Shown here one piece after another: positions 27,287-36,262 of a stretch of DNA of 64,000 bases (the first letter of the stretch is position 1; every line of letters begins with the position of its first letter). This DNA is from Haloarcula sp. DT43 (GTDB taxonomy: Archaea > Halobacteriota > Halobacteria > Halobacteriales > Haloarculaceae). The stretch lies in assembly GCF_037078405.1 (NCBI RefSeq), contig NZ_JAYMGZ010000001.1, positions 744,001 to 808,000 on the forward strand, given 5' to 3'. The notes under the pieces were generated by a model, which did no database searches, was not told the DNA's origin, and saw only the letters and a program-made list of their open reading frames with translations. Both the position numbers and the translations under genes were made by a program.

Positions 27287-27388
27287 GATACTCCGGAGCG
27301 GTGGGAGGCGTCCCGCGTCGACGACTTCGTCGACGCGTGGCACAAGGTGATGCGGCTCGACCGGTTCGACCTCGAATACTCCGAGTAG
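27287..27388 (+). pseudogene. katG: relic of the catalase-peroxidase (katG) C-terminus
   Basis: Directly after the lplA TGA, and in the same frame, 33 codons encode a peptide whose last part reads 'DDFVDAWHKVMRLDRFDL' and then stops at 27386-27388. The pattern 'F-V-x-A-W-x-K-V-M-x-L-D-R-F-D-L' is the extreme C-terminus of bacterial and haloarchaeal KatG. No start codon, no upstream KatG domain and no ribosome-binding features belong to it. This is a leftover of a deleted katG gene, presumably brought next to lplA by a deletion endpoint. Confidence 0.65.
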
Positions 27389-27401
27389 CGGTCGCCCGCG
27401 T

Positions 27402-28151
27402 TCAGAGGGTTTCCTCGACGAACTGGGAGACGAGTCGGTCCTCGGCGGTCCGGAGCTGGTACTGCACGGTCGAGCGCGGCTCGTCCAGTATCGACGCGAG
27501 GTCCTTGACTGAGACCGCTCGCGGCCGCTCGTAGTAGCCGTGGGTCACGGCGGCTTCGAGCACCCGCCACTGCTGGGGCGAGAAGTTCGTCGCGACCCGT
27601 TCGGTCGCCTTCCAGTTCCCGGCGCTGGTGATGTGAGACACCGAGAGCGTGACGCCGTCGCGCAGGCTCGCCTCGATTTTGTCGTAAACCTCGCCGATGG
27701 GGGCAGCCCCCGGATAGAGGACGCGCCAGCGGTACTCGTTGCCCGTCCGGCGGGATTCGAAGACGGTGCCCTCGCGGACGTGCCGGTGGAGGAAACTCGG
27801 CAGCGACTGACAGCCGCTGATTTCCCGGCGGAGCGTGTACACCGTCCGTGTCGTCTCACTGCGGTCGAGCACGTGGTACGTCCGCGTCGTGTCACAGCTC
27901 ACCACATCGAAACACTCGTTGCAGCGGTCCTCGTCCAGAAAGACGTCGTCGAACGCACGCAGGGCCTCGGGCGTCCCTTTCGCGTGGTCGAGTCGCCACA
28001 TGTGGTCGTCGCCGACGAAGATGGCCGAGGACCACACCGAGAGACTCTCGTGTTCTCGGAACACGTCCATCAGGCTGTCGGTGCCTGCGTCGAACTGCAG
28101 GACGAACTCGAACTCGCGCGTCTCTTCGACCGTCGGCTGAGTCTCGGTCAT
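27402..28151 (-). CDS. HTH-10 (bacterio-opsin activator type) transcription regulator
   Basis: The product has 249 residues from the ATG at 28151. The C-terminal HTH-10 domain is clear: 'FSPQQWRVLEAAVTHGYYE', 'PRAVSVKDLASILDEPRSTV', then 'QLRTAEDRLVSQF'. The N-terminal two thirds resemble the BAT (GAF-like) input domain seen in haloarchaeal Bat-like proteins and contain three Cys ('DEDRCNECF', 'VVSCDT') that could be redox or metal sensing. A TATA-like 'cttatagta' lies about 30 bp upstream of the start. It converges on lplA and the katG relic. Confidence 0.8.
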   Translation of the reverse strand: MTETQPTVEETREFEFVLQFDAGTDSLMDVFREHESLSVWSSAIFVGDDHMWRLDHAKGTPEALRAFDDVFLDEDRCNECFDVVSCDTTRTYHVLDRSETTRTVYTLRREISGCQSLPSFLHRHVREGTVFESRRTGNEYRWRVLYPGAAPIGEVYDKIEASLRDGVTLSVSHITSAGNWKATERVATNFSPQQWRVLEAAVTHGYYERPRAVSVKDLASILDEPRSTVQYQLRTAEDRLVSQFVEETL

Positions 28152-28361
28152 TTGGCTATTACTAAATTTGGAACTGTACTATAAGTCGATTCCTAGTGCG
28201 CTGCTATCACTTCGATCTGTCTACTTAGCTATTGATAAAGTGAGCTGTCGATTCACCGTGGCCCTCACGTCTGCAGTGACGGGACGACGAGGGCGGACTG
28301 GGCAACAGCCGTGACAACAGATCCACGTCACCGTTTTGTGGCACCCCGGCCAAGCGATGAC

Positions 28362-28676
28362 ATGGTCTCGTCTCCCGCTGATGACGACCCTTCCGACACC
28401 TCCACTGACCCTCCGGCAACCGACGGCAGCGCCACAGCCCTTTCAGAGGAAGAACTGTACGCGGTTGTCCGTGTCGCGGCCGAAGACGCGGTGCTCGGCG
28501 CGCTCGGGACGCTCATGCTGGTCGGTATCGGCGTCGTCCTGGCCTCCTGGGGTACGGCGTTACTACTGTCGGCAAAACCGCTCTCGGCGGCTATCGGTGT
28601 GGTACTTGTCCTGTTCGGTGCATACCTCGCGCTATCGAGCCTCCGCATAATCCCGCCCGTTCGCGAGTGGGTCTGA
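28362..28676 (+). CDS. small two-helix membrane protein
   Basis: The product has 104 residues from the ATG at 28362; a GTG 51 bp upstream is a possible alternative. An acidic, Ser/Thr/Pro-rich N-terminus (about 40 residues) is followed by two hydrophobic helices ('[22 protein letters not shown]' and '[19 protein letters not shown]') joined by a short Lys/Pro turn. Such proteins are frequent in haloarchaea and have no known role. It lies 40 bp ahead of endonuclease IV on the same strand. Confidence 0.5.
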   Translation: MVSSPADDDPSDTSTDPPATDGSATALSEEELYAVVRVAAEDAVLGALGTLMLVGIGVVLASWGTALLLSAKPLSAAIGVVLVLFGAYLALSSLRIIPPVREWV

Positions 28677-28716
28677 CTCCGGAACCTCTTTTGTCGGGTA
28701 TCACCGACCGGTGTGC

Positions 28717-29550
28717 ATGGTACGAGTCGGGGCACACACCTCTATCGCCGGCGGCGTCTACAACGCCGTCGAGGAACAGGTCGAGTACAGCGGCAACTGC
28801 GGGCAGATATTCTCCCACTCGCCGCAGGTCTGGCAGGACCCGGACATCGACGACGGTGAGGCCGAACAGTTCCGCGACCTCGCCGACGAACACGGGGTCG
28901 GCCCGTGGGTCATCCACTCGTCGTACCTGGTGAACCTCTGTACGCCCAAAGACGACCTCCGCGAGAAGTCCCTCGATTCGATGCAAAAGGAGGTCGACGC
29001 CGCCGCGAAACTGGGCATCGAGTACGTCAACGTCCACCTCGGGGCCCACACCGGCGCGGGCGTCGACGGCGGGCTGGACAACGCCGCGAGCGTGCTGGAC
29101 GACCTCGACGTGCCAGACGGCGTCACCGTGCTGGTCGAGTCCGACGCCGGCAGCGGGACGAAACTCGGCGGCGACTTCGAGCATCTGGCGACCGTCCGCG
29201 AGCGCACCGACCAGGACATCGAGTTCTGCCTCGACACGGCCCACATGTTCGCCGCGGGCTACGACCTCTCGACGCCCGAGGCGGTCGCGGCGACGCTCGC
29301 CGAGTTCGACGACGTAGTCGGCTTCGAGGACCTCGCCTGCGTCCACCTCAACGACTCAAAACACGAGTGCGGGACGAACAAGGACGAGCACGCCCACATC
29401 GGCGAGGGCCACATCGGCGAGGACGGCATGCGCGCGTTCGTCACCCACGACGCTATCCGCGACGTGCCGCTGGTGCTTGAGACGCCGACCGAAGACGGCC
29501 GGAGCTTCGCCTGGAACATCGAGCGCGTCAAGGACCTCCGCCGAGACTGA
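28717..29550 (+). CDS. nfo: endonuclease IV (apurinic/apyrimidinic endonuclease)
   Basis: The product has 277 residues from the ATG at 28717. It cleaves DNA 5' of abasic sites in base-excision repair and binds three zinc ions in an AP-endonuclease TIM barrel. Metal-binding segments in order: '[11 protein letters not shown]' at the N-terminus, '[15 protein letters not shown]' (His), '[15 protein letters not shown]' (Glu), '[14 protein letters not shown]' (Asp, His), '[17 protein letters not shown]' and '[11 protein letters not shown]', and finally '[10 protein letters not shown]' (Glu). All ligands expected of the family are present. Length is normal. Confidence 0.95.
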   Translation: MVRVGAHTSIAGGVYNAVEEQVEYSGNCGQIFSHSPQVWQDPDIDDGEAEQFRDLADEHGVGPWVIHSSYLVNLCTPKDDLREKSLDSMQKEVDAAAKLGIEYVNVHLGAHTGAGVDGGLDNAASVLDDLDVPDGVTVLVESDAGSGTKLGGDFEHLATVRERTDQDIEFCLDTAHMFAAGYDLSTPEAVAATLAEFDDVVGFEDLACVHLNDSKHECGTNKDEHAHIGEGHIGEDGMRAFVTHDAIRDVPLVLETPTEDGRSFAWNIERVKDLRRD

Positions 29551-29592
29551 GCGACCGCGGTACTTTTGGGGTCGACCCGACTTCCAAGACCT

Positions 29593-30384
29593 GTGCGCAG
29601 GTTCTCCGCCGACTACCTCGAAACCACCCGCCGGGGCATGTGGAGCGACTCCCGCGAGGCCCTCTCGGACCTGCGGCTGGGCGAGTGCGAGCGCGTCCTC
29701 GACGTGGGGTGTGGCACCGGCGAACTGACCCGCGTCCTCCGCGAGGAGACCGACGGGACCGTCGTCGGGCTCGACGCCGACACGGACCTGCTGACCGCCG
29801 CCGGAGACCCGGCCGTCTGCGGGGACGCGACCCGGCTCCCGTTCGCCGACGACACCTTCGATTTGGTGGTGTGTCAGGCGCTGCTCATCAACCTCCCGGA
29901 CCCCGTGCTCGCGGTCCGGGAGTTCGCCCGCGTCGCCACCGACCGGGTGGCCGCCATCGAGCCGAACAACGCCGCCGTCACCGTCGAGTCGACCGTCGAC
30001 GCCGAACCGGTGCTGGCCCGCCGCGCCCGCCGATTGTTCCTCGACGGGGTGCGGACCGACGTCACCCTCGGCAGCGACGCAGCCGACGTGTTCCGCGACG
30101 CCGGCCTCTCGGTCGTCTCGACGACGCAGTACGACCAGGAACGGCGCATCGAGCCGCCCTACGACGACGCGGCGATGGCGGCAGCCCGGCGGAAGGCGAC
30201 CGGGACCGGGCTGGCCCACGACCGCGAGACGATTCTCAACGGCGAGACGACGCCAGCCGAGTACGACGCGCTCCGGGAGCGCTGGCGGTCGATGGGGCGG
30301 GACGTCGTCGAGCAGATGCAAGAGGAGACCTACGAGCGCCGCGAGACGGTCCCGTTCTTCGTCACCGTCGGCGCGGTTGCCTGA
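29593..30384 (+). CDS. SAM-dependent methyltransferase (class I)
   Basis: The product has 263 residues from the GTG at 29593; an in-frame TTG at 29566 is less likely. Motif I is 'RVLDVGCGTGELTR', motif II region 'VVGLDADTDLL', motif III 'CGDATRLPFADDTFDLVVC', and post-motif helix 'LPDPVLAVREFARV'. This is a type-11 (UbiE/ubiquinone-like) methyltransferase fold. The substrate cannot be deduced; the C-terminal 100 residues lack a known substrate-binding signature. It follows the endonuclease IV gene on the same strand with a 42-bp gap but is unrelated functionally as far as can be seen. Confidence 0.8.
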   Translation: MRRFSADYLETTRRGMWSDSREALSDLRLGECERVLDVGCGTGELTRVLREETDGTVVGLDADTDLLTAAGDPAVCGDATRLPFADDTFDLVVCQALLINLPDPVLAVREFARVATDRVAAIEPNNAAVTVESTVDAEPVLARRARRLFLDGVRTDVTLGSDAADVFRDAGLSVVSTTQYDQERRIEPPYDDAAMAAARRKATGTGLAHDRETILNGETTPAEYDALRERWRSMGRDVVEQMQEETYERRETVPFFVTVGAVA

Positions 30385-30564
30385 CCCGGTCGCTCCTGTT
30401 TTTCCGGACCCGGAACCCCGGGCGCGCCGAGACTGCCGATGCTGGTGCACACGAGCACGCCGACTCCGCCCCGGAACAGCCATTCGAACTGTTTCGCGGG
30501 CGCGAGGGACGACAGGGAACCCATGGCCGAACGTACCCGGCGCGGGCCCATAGAGCGGGAGTCG

Positions 30565-31353
30565 TCACCCGTCGATGGTCACGACGCCCTCGTCGGTCGC
30601 GACGGTGTAGCGCGTCGCGGGGTCGACCGTCAGGCTGACCAGTCCGGTGTCGAGCGCGTCCGGACGCTCGAACCGGGCAACAGTCGCGCGGGCGGTGTAG
30701 TCCGCGGTGTAGGCGCAGGGCCGGGTGTAACAGCCGTAGGCGTGGATACCATCGTCGGTCGCCGCGACGCGTTTCAGGTGGGGCAGTATCGACCCCGACC
30801 CCCAGCCGGTCTGGACGACGAGGACGGCGCGGCGCTCGAAGTCTGTCTCGGATACGAACGCGCGGATATCGTCCCACTCGGTACCGATTCGGTCGACGTC
30901 CTCGGCGTCGGTCAGCAGCGTCGCGTAGAGTTGCTCGCCGGACGGGTCGTCGCCGGGCGAGAACTGGAGCCCCTCGTCGCGAAACACCGTGCCCCGCGCC
31001 GGCCGCTGCTGGAACGAGAGCGACGGCTCGGCCGGCATGTTCGCACAGAGGTACAGGGCGTCGTAGTCCTCGTCCCGTCCGTCTCCCGTGCACTCGGGCT
31101 CCTCGACGTCGTAGGGTGGCGTGTCGACCCGCTCGACACCCTCGGGGAGACCGTTCGGCGTCCCGGTCGGTGGTCCGCCCTCGGTGTCGGTCGGCGTGCC
31201 CTCGTCGGTCCCGCTCCGAGGCGTCGACTGGGTCGGCGTCGTCTCGCCGCCGCCGCTCCCGCCGGAGCCCTCCCCGGGAGCCAGACAGCCGCCGAGGGCG
31301 GTCGCCGCGAGGCCGCCGACCAGGCCCAGCGTCTCGCGTCTCGTTCGGTGCAT
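30565..31353 (-). CDS. Tat-exported lipoprotein of unknown function
   Basis: The product has 262 residues. The N-terminus has a twin Arg ('RTRRETLGLVGGLA') and a lipobox ending in Cys23 ('ALGGC'), so it should be lipid-anchored on the outside. A Thr/Gly/Pro-rich linker (about 24-75) leads to a compact domain (about 85-262) with six Cys-containing strands ('YLCANMPAEPSL', 'YGCYTRPCAYTADY'). I do not recognise the domain. Two nearby Cys in 'GCYTRPC' could form a disulphide outside the cell. Confidence 0.7.
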   Translation of the reverse strand: MHRTRRETLGLVGGLAATALGGCLAPGEGSGGSGGGETTPTQSTPRSGTDEGTPTDTEGGPPTGTPNGLPEGVERVDTPPYDVEEPECTGDGRDEDYDALYLCANMPAEPSLSFQQRPARGTVFRDEGLQFSPGDDPSGEQLYATLLTDAEDVDRIGTEWDDIRAFVSETDFERRAVLVVQTGWGSGSILPHLKRVAATDDGIHAYGCYTRPCAYTADYTARATVARFERPDALDTGLVSLTVDPATRYTVATDEGVVTIDG

Positions 31354-31498
31354 ACCACACGCTCCGTGCGGTGCGGGTGTATCCCTTCCGTACGCTCAAA
31401 ACCGTGTTGTAGCTGTGCGCCGTCGCGGTGGCCCCAGCGGTCGCGCCGGTAGGCCCTTGTCCGGCGACCGTCTATCGAACGGTGAGCCGTCTGCACCG

Positions 31499-31651
31499 AT
31501 GATTCCACCGCTCGTCCGCCGCTGTCCCGACTGCGGTCACCTCGGCTGGAGCCGCCGGTTCGCCGTCGTCGAGGACGGTGCTCCGCGACGCGTGGCGTGT
31601 CCCGACTGCGGCCACGAGTTCGCCGTCGCCGACGGGCCGTGGCTGCAGTGA
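31499..31651 (+). CDS. small zinc-ribbon protein (50 aa)
   Basis: The product has 50 residues (ATG at 31499). Two Cys pairs, 'CPDCGHLGW' and 'CPDCGHEF', spaced 24 residues, form a treble-clef or zinc-ribbon. The short length and the lack of other domains match the very many small haloarchaeal zinc-finger proteins, some of which affect translation, biofilm or stress. It lies between a lipoprotein gene and a DUF-type gene, with 32 bp to the end of the latter. Confidence 0.7.
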   Translation: MIPPLVRRCPDCGHLGWSRRFAVVEDGAPRRVACPDCGHEFAVADGPWLQ

Positions 31652-31683
31652 CGTCCGGGCTCTCCCGCGCTCGCCAGCTCCGG

Positions 31684-32334
31684 TCAGACCACGTCGCCGC
31701 GGACCGTCGCCCCTTCCTGCCGTTTCCGGTACTCCTTGACCGCCTCGGCGGCCTCGCCCGCCTCGTCGTCGTCCAGCCCGAGCATCGACAGCGACTGCGA
31801 CAGCGTCGGGAAGACGAACTCGTTGTCCCGGAGCTTCCGGAAGGCCTCGGCCGAGCGCTCGCCGTCGAGCCACAGGCAGGCCCCGCGCGGGTCCAGTATC
31901 TGCTCGTAGTCGTCTCGCATCGTCGCTCCCTTGAGCCGCTGGGTGACGTTGTCCTCGAAGGAGGCGTTACACACCTCCAGGTGGACCGGCTCGTCGTCGT
32001 CCAGGAGGTGGGCGGCCAGACACTTCTCGGGCGCGGCGTGGCCGTTGGCGTTCGCCCGGATGTACTCGGGATACTCGTCGGCCCACGCGGCCCGGACGGT
32101 CTTGCCGACGCCGTCGACGCCGTGACTGCGCTGGAACTCCTCGGCGCGCTCCGGGGCGTCCTTGAACAGGATGTCCTTGGTGACGTAGACGTCCAGCCGT
32201 TCGACCGGGTCCAGCCCGAGTGCGGCGTCGCCGTACACCCACACCTCCCGGACCGGGACCGGCATCGTCTCCGACTCGACCGTGGCGACGATTTCCTCGA
32301 CCCGCTCGACTGCCTCCGGACGGTCCAGACTCAT
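31684..32334 (-). CDS. conserved haloarchaeal protein, unknown function
   Basis: The product has 216 residues from the ATG at 32334. It has a well-behaved acidic sequence with an 'EVWVYGDAALGLDPVERLDVYV' strand-turn-strand reminiscent of the start of nucleotidyltransferase folds, although the GS-x10-D-x-D motif is not evident. A Cys-containing 'HLEVCNASFEDNVTQRLK' segment and a C-terminal helical region follow. No signal peptide. I do not recognise a defined function. The gene is divergent to ncsA (194 bp apart). Confidence 0.6.
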   Translation of the reverse strand: MSLDRPEAVERVEEIVATVESETMPVPVREVWVYGDAALGLDPVERLDVYVTKDILFKDAPERAEEFQRSHGVDGVGKTVRAAWADEYPEYIRANANGHAAPEKCLAAHLLDDDEPVHLEVCNASFEDNVTQRLKGATMRDDYEQILDPRGACLWLDGERSAEAFRKLRDNEFVFPTLSQSLSMLGLDDDEAGEAAEAVKEYRKRQEGATVRGDVV

Positions 32335-32528
32335 TGCCCCCTCTACCGGTTCGGTGGCCTAAACGCTGACTCTCCGGGCGCAAACACTGATGGCCTGTGC
32401 TGTCTCCCGGGCGACATGTCGGACCGGCGACGGCCCACCTCGTCGACGACGAACCCCACGGCGCGTGGCTGGCCTGGCGGGGCTGAGACGAAACCCTCTC
32501 ACCACTGGGGCCACGACTCCTCGTCACG

Positions 32529-33521
32529 ATGGAGTGCGACAAATGCGGCGAGAACGCGGTGTTACACGCGGCCTATTCCGGGCTCCACCTCTGTGAGTCA
32601 CACCTCTGCCGAGCGGTCACGAAGCGGGTCCGGCGTCGCATCCGCGAGGACGGTCTCGTGCCAGACGACGCCACGGTCGAGGACCCCGAGACGTGGGTCA
32701 TCGGGCTCTCCGGCGGCAAGGACAGCGTCGTCCTCACGCAGATTCTCCACGACACCTTCGCCGAGGACCCCCGCATCGAACTCGTCGCGCTCTCGATTCA
32801 CGAGGGTATCGAGGGCTACCGCGACGCGAGCCTGGATGCCTGCGAGGAGCTGACCGACGACCTGGGCATCCGCCACGTGACCGTCTCCTACGCCGAGGAG
32901 TTCGGCGTCCAGATGGACGACGTGGTCGAGGACGACCCGGAGGGGATGGCCGCCTGCGCCTACTGTGGCGTGTTCCGCCGCGACCTCCTCTCGAAGTACG
33001 CCGAGGAACTCGACGCGGACAAGCTGCTGACCGGCCACAACCTCGACGACGAGGCCGAGACGGCGCTGATGAACTTCCTCGAGGGCGACGTGGAACAGAT
33101 AGCCAAGCACTTCGAGGCGTCGCTGGGCCCGTTCGACGACGGCGACGCGTCGACCGAGCGCACCCGCGACGCGCAGGACCACCACATCCCCCGGGCGAAG
33201 CCGCTCCGTGACATCCCGGAGAAAGAGGTCGCGCTGTACGCCCGCTTCGAGGACCTGCCGGCACACATCACCGAATGCCCCCACGCAGACGAGGCCTACC
33301 GCGGCGAGATACAGGAGCTCATGCTCGGCCTGGAGGAGAACCACCCCGGAACCCGCCACTCGATTATGGCCGGCTACGAGAAGCTCGCGGCGCTGGCCGC
33401 CGACACCTACGGCGGCGAGAACGGCGACACCGACTACGGCGAGTGCGAGAACTGCGGCGCGCCGACGGCGCGGGACCTCTGTCGGAAGTGCAATCTGCTG
33501 GACGCGCTGGAAGCGGTCTGA
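32529..33521 (+). CDS. ncsA: tRNA 2-thiolation enzyme NcsA/Ncs6 (TtcA family)
   Basis: The product has 330 residues. It forms the 2-thio group of wobble uridine in tRNA Lys/Glu/Gln, with a ubiquitin-like SAMP as sulphur donor in haloarchaea. An N-terminal zinc finger ('CDKCGENAV' then Cys22) precedes the ATP-pyrophosphatase motif 'SGGKDS' at 61-66. The catalytic 'CAYCGVFRR' motif and 'TGHNLDDEAET' follow, and a C-terminal zinc ribbon ends 'CENCGAPTARDLCRKC'. All Cys needed for the [Fe-S]/thiolation site are present. It is a single-gene unit, convergent with ftsZ2. Confidence 0.93.
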   Translation: MECDKCGENAVLHAAYSGLHLCESHLCRAVTKRVRRRIREDGLVPDDATVEDPETWVIGLSGGKDSVVLTQILHDTFAEDPRIELVALSIHEGIEGYRDASLDACEELTDDLGIRHVTVSYAEEFGVQMDDVVEDDPEGMAACAYCGVFRRDLLSKYAEELDADKLLTGHNLDDEAETALMNFLEGDVEQIAKHFEASLGPFDDGDASTERTRDAQDHHIPRAKPLRDIPEKEVALYARFEDLPAHITECPHADEAYRGEIQELMLGLEENHPGTRHSIMAGYEKLAALAADTYGGENGDTDYGECENCGAPTARDLCRKCNLLDALEAV

Positions 33522-33579
33522 CGCCGCGCGCCGCTCGTCGCACAATACGTGGGCCGGAAAACGGAAAGGAGAACCGCGG

Positions 33580-34818
33580 TTACTTGTTCGTCCGGATGAC
33601 GTCGAGTCCGTTGTTCTTCTCGCGCTGGTCCTGCCCGCCGTCGGTCTCGCTGTAGCCGGCGTTGCGACCGCCGCTGTTCTGACTCCCGCTGTTCGGGGCG
33701 GGGCTGTCGAAGCTCTCGACGTTGTCGGAGGCGTCGAAGGAGGTGTCGTCGCCGACTTCCTGAATCGCCTCGCGGGACTTGTTGGCCTGCTTCTGGGTCG
33801 TCGGGCCGAGCACCTGGGCCGACTGGACGCCGGTCATGATGGCCATGACCCGCACCTTGCCCTTGTACTCTTCCTGGATGCGCGCGCCCCAGATGACGTT
33901 GGCGTTGGCCTCCAGGCGCTCGGTGATGTTCTGGGCGATGCCCTCGGCCTCCTTCAGCGTGAGGTCCGGGCCGCCGGTGATGTGGACCAGACCGCCGCTC
34001 GCGCCGCGGTAGTCCACGTCCAGCAGCGGGTGGTTCATCGCGTCCTTGACGACCTCCTCGGTCTTGTTCTTGTCCTGGGTCTCACCCACGAGCATCACCG
34101 CGACGCCGCCCTGGTTCATGATGGACGTCATGTCGGCGTAGTCGAGGTTGATGAGGCTCGGCTGGGTGATGGTCTCGGAGATGCCCTTGACGGTCTCGGC
34201 GATTATCTGGTCCATCACGGAGAACGCCTTGCCGATGGGCAGGTTCGGGACGTAGTCGAGCAGGCGGTTGTTGTCGAGGACGATGATGGAGTCCGCCTCG
34301 TTGCGGAGCTTCTCTAAGCCTTCCTCGGCCTTGACCGTCCGCGCCCGCTCGACGTTGAACGGCGTCGACACCATGCCGACGACGATTGCGCCCTGTTCCT
34401 TGGCAATCTTCGAGACGACGGGGGCCGCGCCGGTCCCGGTGCCGCCACCCATGCCGGCGGTGACGAACACGAGGTCGGCGTCGCCCAGTACTTCCTTGAT
34501 GGTCCCCTGTGCCATCTCCGTGGCGCGCTCGCCCATCGACGGGTCACCGCCGGCCCCGAGGCCGTTGGTGAGGGACTTGCCGACCAGAATCTTCGTGTCG
34601 GCCTCTATCATCTTGAGGTGCTGCTTGTCCGTGTTGATGGCCACGGTGTCGGCGCCCTCGACGCCGATGTTGTACAGGCGGTTGACCGTGTTGTTGCCGG
34701 CCCCGCCACAGCCGACGATGACGATGCGCGGGTCGCCGAACCCGTCGACATCCTCGTCGGACATCCGCTTCTGTTCCTGCTCGTCGCGTTCGAGGGCCTC
34801 GTTGACGATATCCTGCAT
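33580..34818 (-). CDS. ftsZ2: cell division GTPase FtsZ2
   Basis: The product has 412 residues. It is a tubulin homologue that assembles at mid-cell and, in haloarchaea, acts after FtsZ1 in constriction. The N-terminus '[11 protein letters not shown]' is typical of FtsZ2, while FtsZ1 begins differently. The GTP-binding '[11 protein letters not shown]' tubulin signature, '[13 protein letters not shown]' and the T7 segment '[11 protein letters not shown]' are all intact. A flexible Asn/Ser/Gly-rich tail precedes the C-terminal '[11 protein letters not shown]' peptide, probably the binding site for partners such as SepF. It begins 2 bp after the cdrS stop, so the two are one operon. Confidence 0.95.
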   Translation of the reverse strand: MQDIVNEALERDEQEQKRMSDEDVDGFGDPRIVIVGCGGAGNNTVNRLYNIGVEGADTVAINTDKQHLKMIEADTKILVGKSLTNGLGAGGDPSMGERATEMAQGTIKEVLGDADLVFVTAGMGGGTGTGAAPVVSKIAKEQGAIVVGMVSTPFNVERARTVKAEEGLEKLRNEADSIIVLDNNRLLDYVPNLPIGKAFSVMDQIIAETVKGISETITQPSLINLDYADMTSIMNQGGVAVMLVGETQDKNKTEEVVKDAMNHPLLDVDYRGASGGLVHITGGPDLTLKEAEGIAQNITERLEANANVIWGARIQEEYKGKVRVMAIMTGVQSAQVLGPTTQKQANKSREAIQEVGDDTSFDASDNVESFDSPAPNSGSQNSGGRNAGYSETDGGQDQREKNNGLDVIRTNK

Positions 34819-34820
34819 CG

Positions 34821-34997
34821 TTACACCTTGGCCCAGGACCGCTTCTTCTCGGAGGCCTGCTCGGAGCCTTCCTCGGCGAGCATCTCCCGGACCGCCGAGC
34901 GAATCGCTTCACTCCGATTGGGGTACTCGCCCGTCTCGACCATCTGTTCGACCTCTTCGATCTGCTGCTTCGGAATCCGTAGTGTCACACGCTCCAT
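34821..34997 (-). CDS. cdrS: ribbon-helix-helix regulator CdrS
   Basis: The product has 58 residues. It starts with the beta strand '[11 protein letters not shown]' followed by helices '[11 protein letters not shown]' and '[13 protein letters not shown]', the ribbon-helix-helix fold of a dimeric DNA-binding protein. In Halobacterium salinarum the equivalent gene cdrS is co-transcribed with ftsZ2 and controls division. Here the same order is present with a 2-bp gap. The Lys/Arg-Ser-Trp tail ('KKRSWAKV') is unstructured. The promoter and operator candidate lie upstream at 35,111-35,166. Confidence 0.9.
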   Translation of the reverse strand: MERVTLRIPKQQIEEVEQMVETGEYPNRSEAIRSAVREMLAEEGSEQASEKKRSWAKV

Positions 34998-35110
34998 GTT
35001 TGGTAGTTTCCCCTTGGGTAAGACGGCCCGGACGGGGTCTGTTTACGACCCGCACGAGTGTTTACACAGCGAAACCGCAATACGAGAGCGTCATCCCCTC
35101 GCGTTCGCCG

Positions 35111-35136
35111 CTGTGTAAGACGACCGTCTTACGCAG
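35111..35136. promoter_or_regulatory. palindromic operator candidate of cdrS-ftsZ2
   Basis: Arms CTG(T/C)GTAAGAC and its complement (11 bp with one mismatch) surround a 4-bp spacer. On the minus strand the site lies about 22-47 bp after a TATA-like box at 35158-35166, so it would cover the transcription start of cdrS. A repressor such as CdrL or CdrS itself could bind here. Several GTTTAC/GTAAAC words recur nearby. Confidence 0.5.
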
Positions 35137-35157
35137 AATAACCCACTGACCCTGATG

Positions 35158-35166
35158 TATTAAAAC
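35158..35166 (-). promoter_or_regulatory. TATA box candidate of cdrS-ftsZ2
   Basis: The minus strand reads GTTTTAATA here. A long leader of about 135 nt to the cdrS ATG would result, leaving room for the operator palindrome. Confidence 0.45.
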
Positions 35167-35234
35167 TTACGGGCAGTGTCATACACTTTCCCGTTTACGG
35201 TATCTGGGCCCTTCTGTGGTGCGTAAACGACGGT

Positions 35235-35861
35235 TCAGGTCTGGTCGAGTACGTCCGCCGCGGGGGTCCGCCGCCCACAGCCCGGACAGAAACCCCAGTC
35301 CGACCGGAGCTCGTCGCCGCAATCGCAGAACACTCTGCGGGACGCCTTCTCACCGCAGTTCGGGCAGTAAACGTGGTCAGAACCCAGGTTTTCGCCACAT
35401 TGCGCGCACGTCTTACGTTGTTCCACGTCGGCCCGGTCCTCTGTCTCGGCCTCTGTCTTACGCCCGTCCGTCCCGGGTGCTTGGTTGTCGCCGCGGGGTT
35501 GTCCGCTTTCTGCACTCCCGCTCCGCTCAGCGGCGCGCCCTCGCTCGGTTTCGGCGCTCGCGGCCTCTGTGTGACTGCCGTCTAACGAGATGTTTACGTT
35601 GACGTCCTGGGGCTGCGAGCGCGGGCGTCGCGCCCCCAGCCGGTCGGCGATGATGCTGTCGACACGCTCTTCGATGAGTTCGTCGATGGTCTCGGCGTCG
35701 GAGTCCGGCACCGACGCGGCCGACGGCGATTCCGTGGCTGACGGTGACGCGTCCCCGAGATACTCCCGGAGCGCCTCGCGCATGACCTCGCTCTTCGAGG
35801 CGTCGAACGCCTCCAGTTGGTCGATGAGGTCGTCGTCAGCGCGGAACGTTATCTTACTCAT
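35235..35861 (-). CDS. cdrL: ribbon-helix-helix / zinc-ribbon regulator CdrL
   Basis: The product has 208 residues from the ATG at 35861; a TATA-like 'gattaaaata' lies about 30 bp upstream. The N-terminal ribbon-helix-helix reads 'SKITFRADDDLIDQLEAF' and 'SKSEVMREALREYL'. A long disordered, acidic and Ser/Glu-rich linker follows. The C-terminus has two double zinc ribbons: 'CAQCGENLG', 'CPNCGEKAS', 'CDCGDEL' and 'CPGCGRRT'. This RHH plus zinc-ribbon architecture matches CdrL (cell division regulator, long) of Halobacterium, which acts on the cdrS-ftsZ2 promoter. It lies directly upstream of cdrS on the same strand, separated by 237 bp. Confidence 0.85.
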   Translation of the reverse strand: MSKITFRADDDLIDQLEAFDASKSEVMREALREYLGDASPSATESPSAASVPDSDAETIDELIEERVDSIIADRLGARRPRSQPQDVNVNISLDGSHTEAASAETERGRAAERSGSAESGQPRGDNQAPGTDGRKTEAETEDRADVEQRKTCAQCGENLGSDHVYCPNCGEKASRRVFCDCGDELRSDWGFCPGCGRRTPAADVLDQT

Positions 35862-36128
35862 CGAGTTCGGACGTGTGTTGTACATGATGGTATTTTAATC
35901 TTCCCGCGATGTCTGACGCCCGTCAGCTATCGGCCCGACGCTCGGCCCGCTCTTCTCAGTCGGGTCCCGCCCGTAGACTGTCTTTCCCTCTCTCGCGGTC
36001 CGACGAGCGGCGGGTCAGACGTGTCTGACGGCCGGCCGGTGTGCCACTCCGCGTCGTGTGACCGTCCGGCGAACCCTCTGTGAATAACAATCCTTAAGTC
36101 CGGACGGCGGGGTATCTTCGGGTGTCGA

Positions 36129-36202
36129 CCGCCCTTAGCTCAGACTGGTAGAGCAGTCGACTGTAGATCGACTTGTCCCCCGTTCAAATCGGGGAGGGCG
36201 GA
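36129..36202 (+). tRNA. tRNA-Tyr (GTA anticodon)
   Basis: The acceptor stem CCGCCCT/AGGGCGG (36129-36135 with 36195-36201) carries the C1:G72 pair typical of archaeal tRNA-Tyr, with discriminator A at 36202. The D-arm contains AGCTCAG and GGTAGAGC. The anticodon stem GTCGA/TCGAC encloses the loop CTGTAGA with anticodon GTA at 36163-36165. The T arm is CCCCG-TTCAAAT-CGGGG. There is no intron, and CCA is not encoded. A TATA-like 'ccttaag' lies about 30 bp upstream. Confidence 0.97.
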
Positions 36203-36262
36203 CTTGGTTTTCAGTCGAACTGTGGCTGATAGCGTCCGCGATGTCGCCGTCGAACCACGTTC

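Noticed and set aside
27284-27388. In-frame TGA readthrough or selenocysteine in the lipoate ligase gene
   Set aside because: The sequence after the TGA matches the KatG C-terminus, not a lipoate ligase extension, so it is better explained as a relic of another gene.
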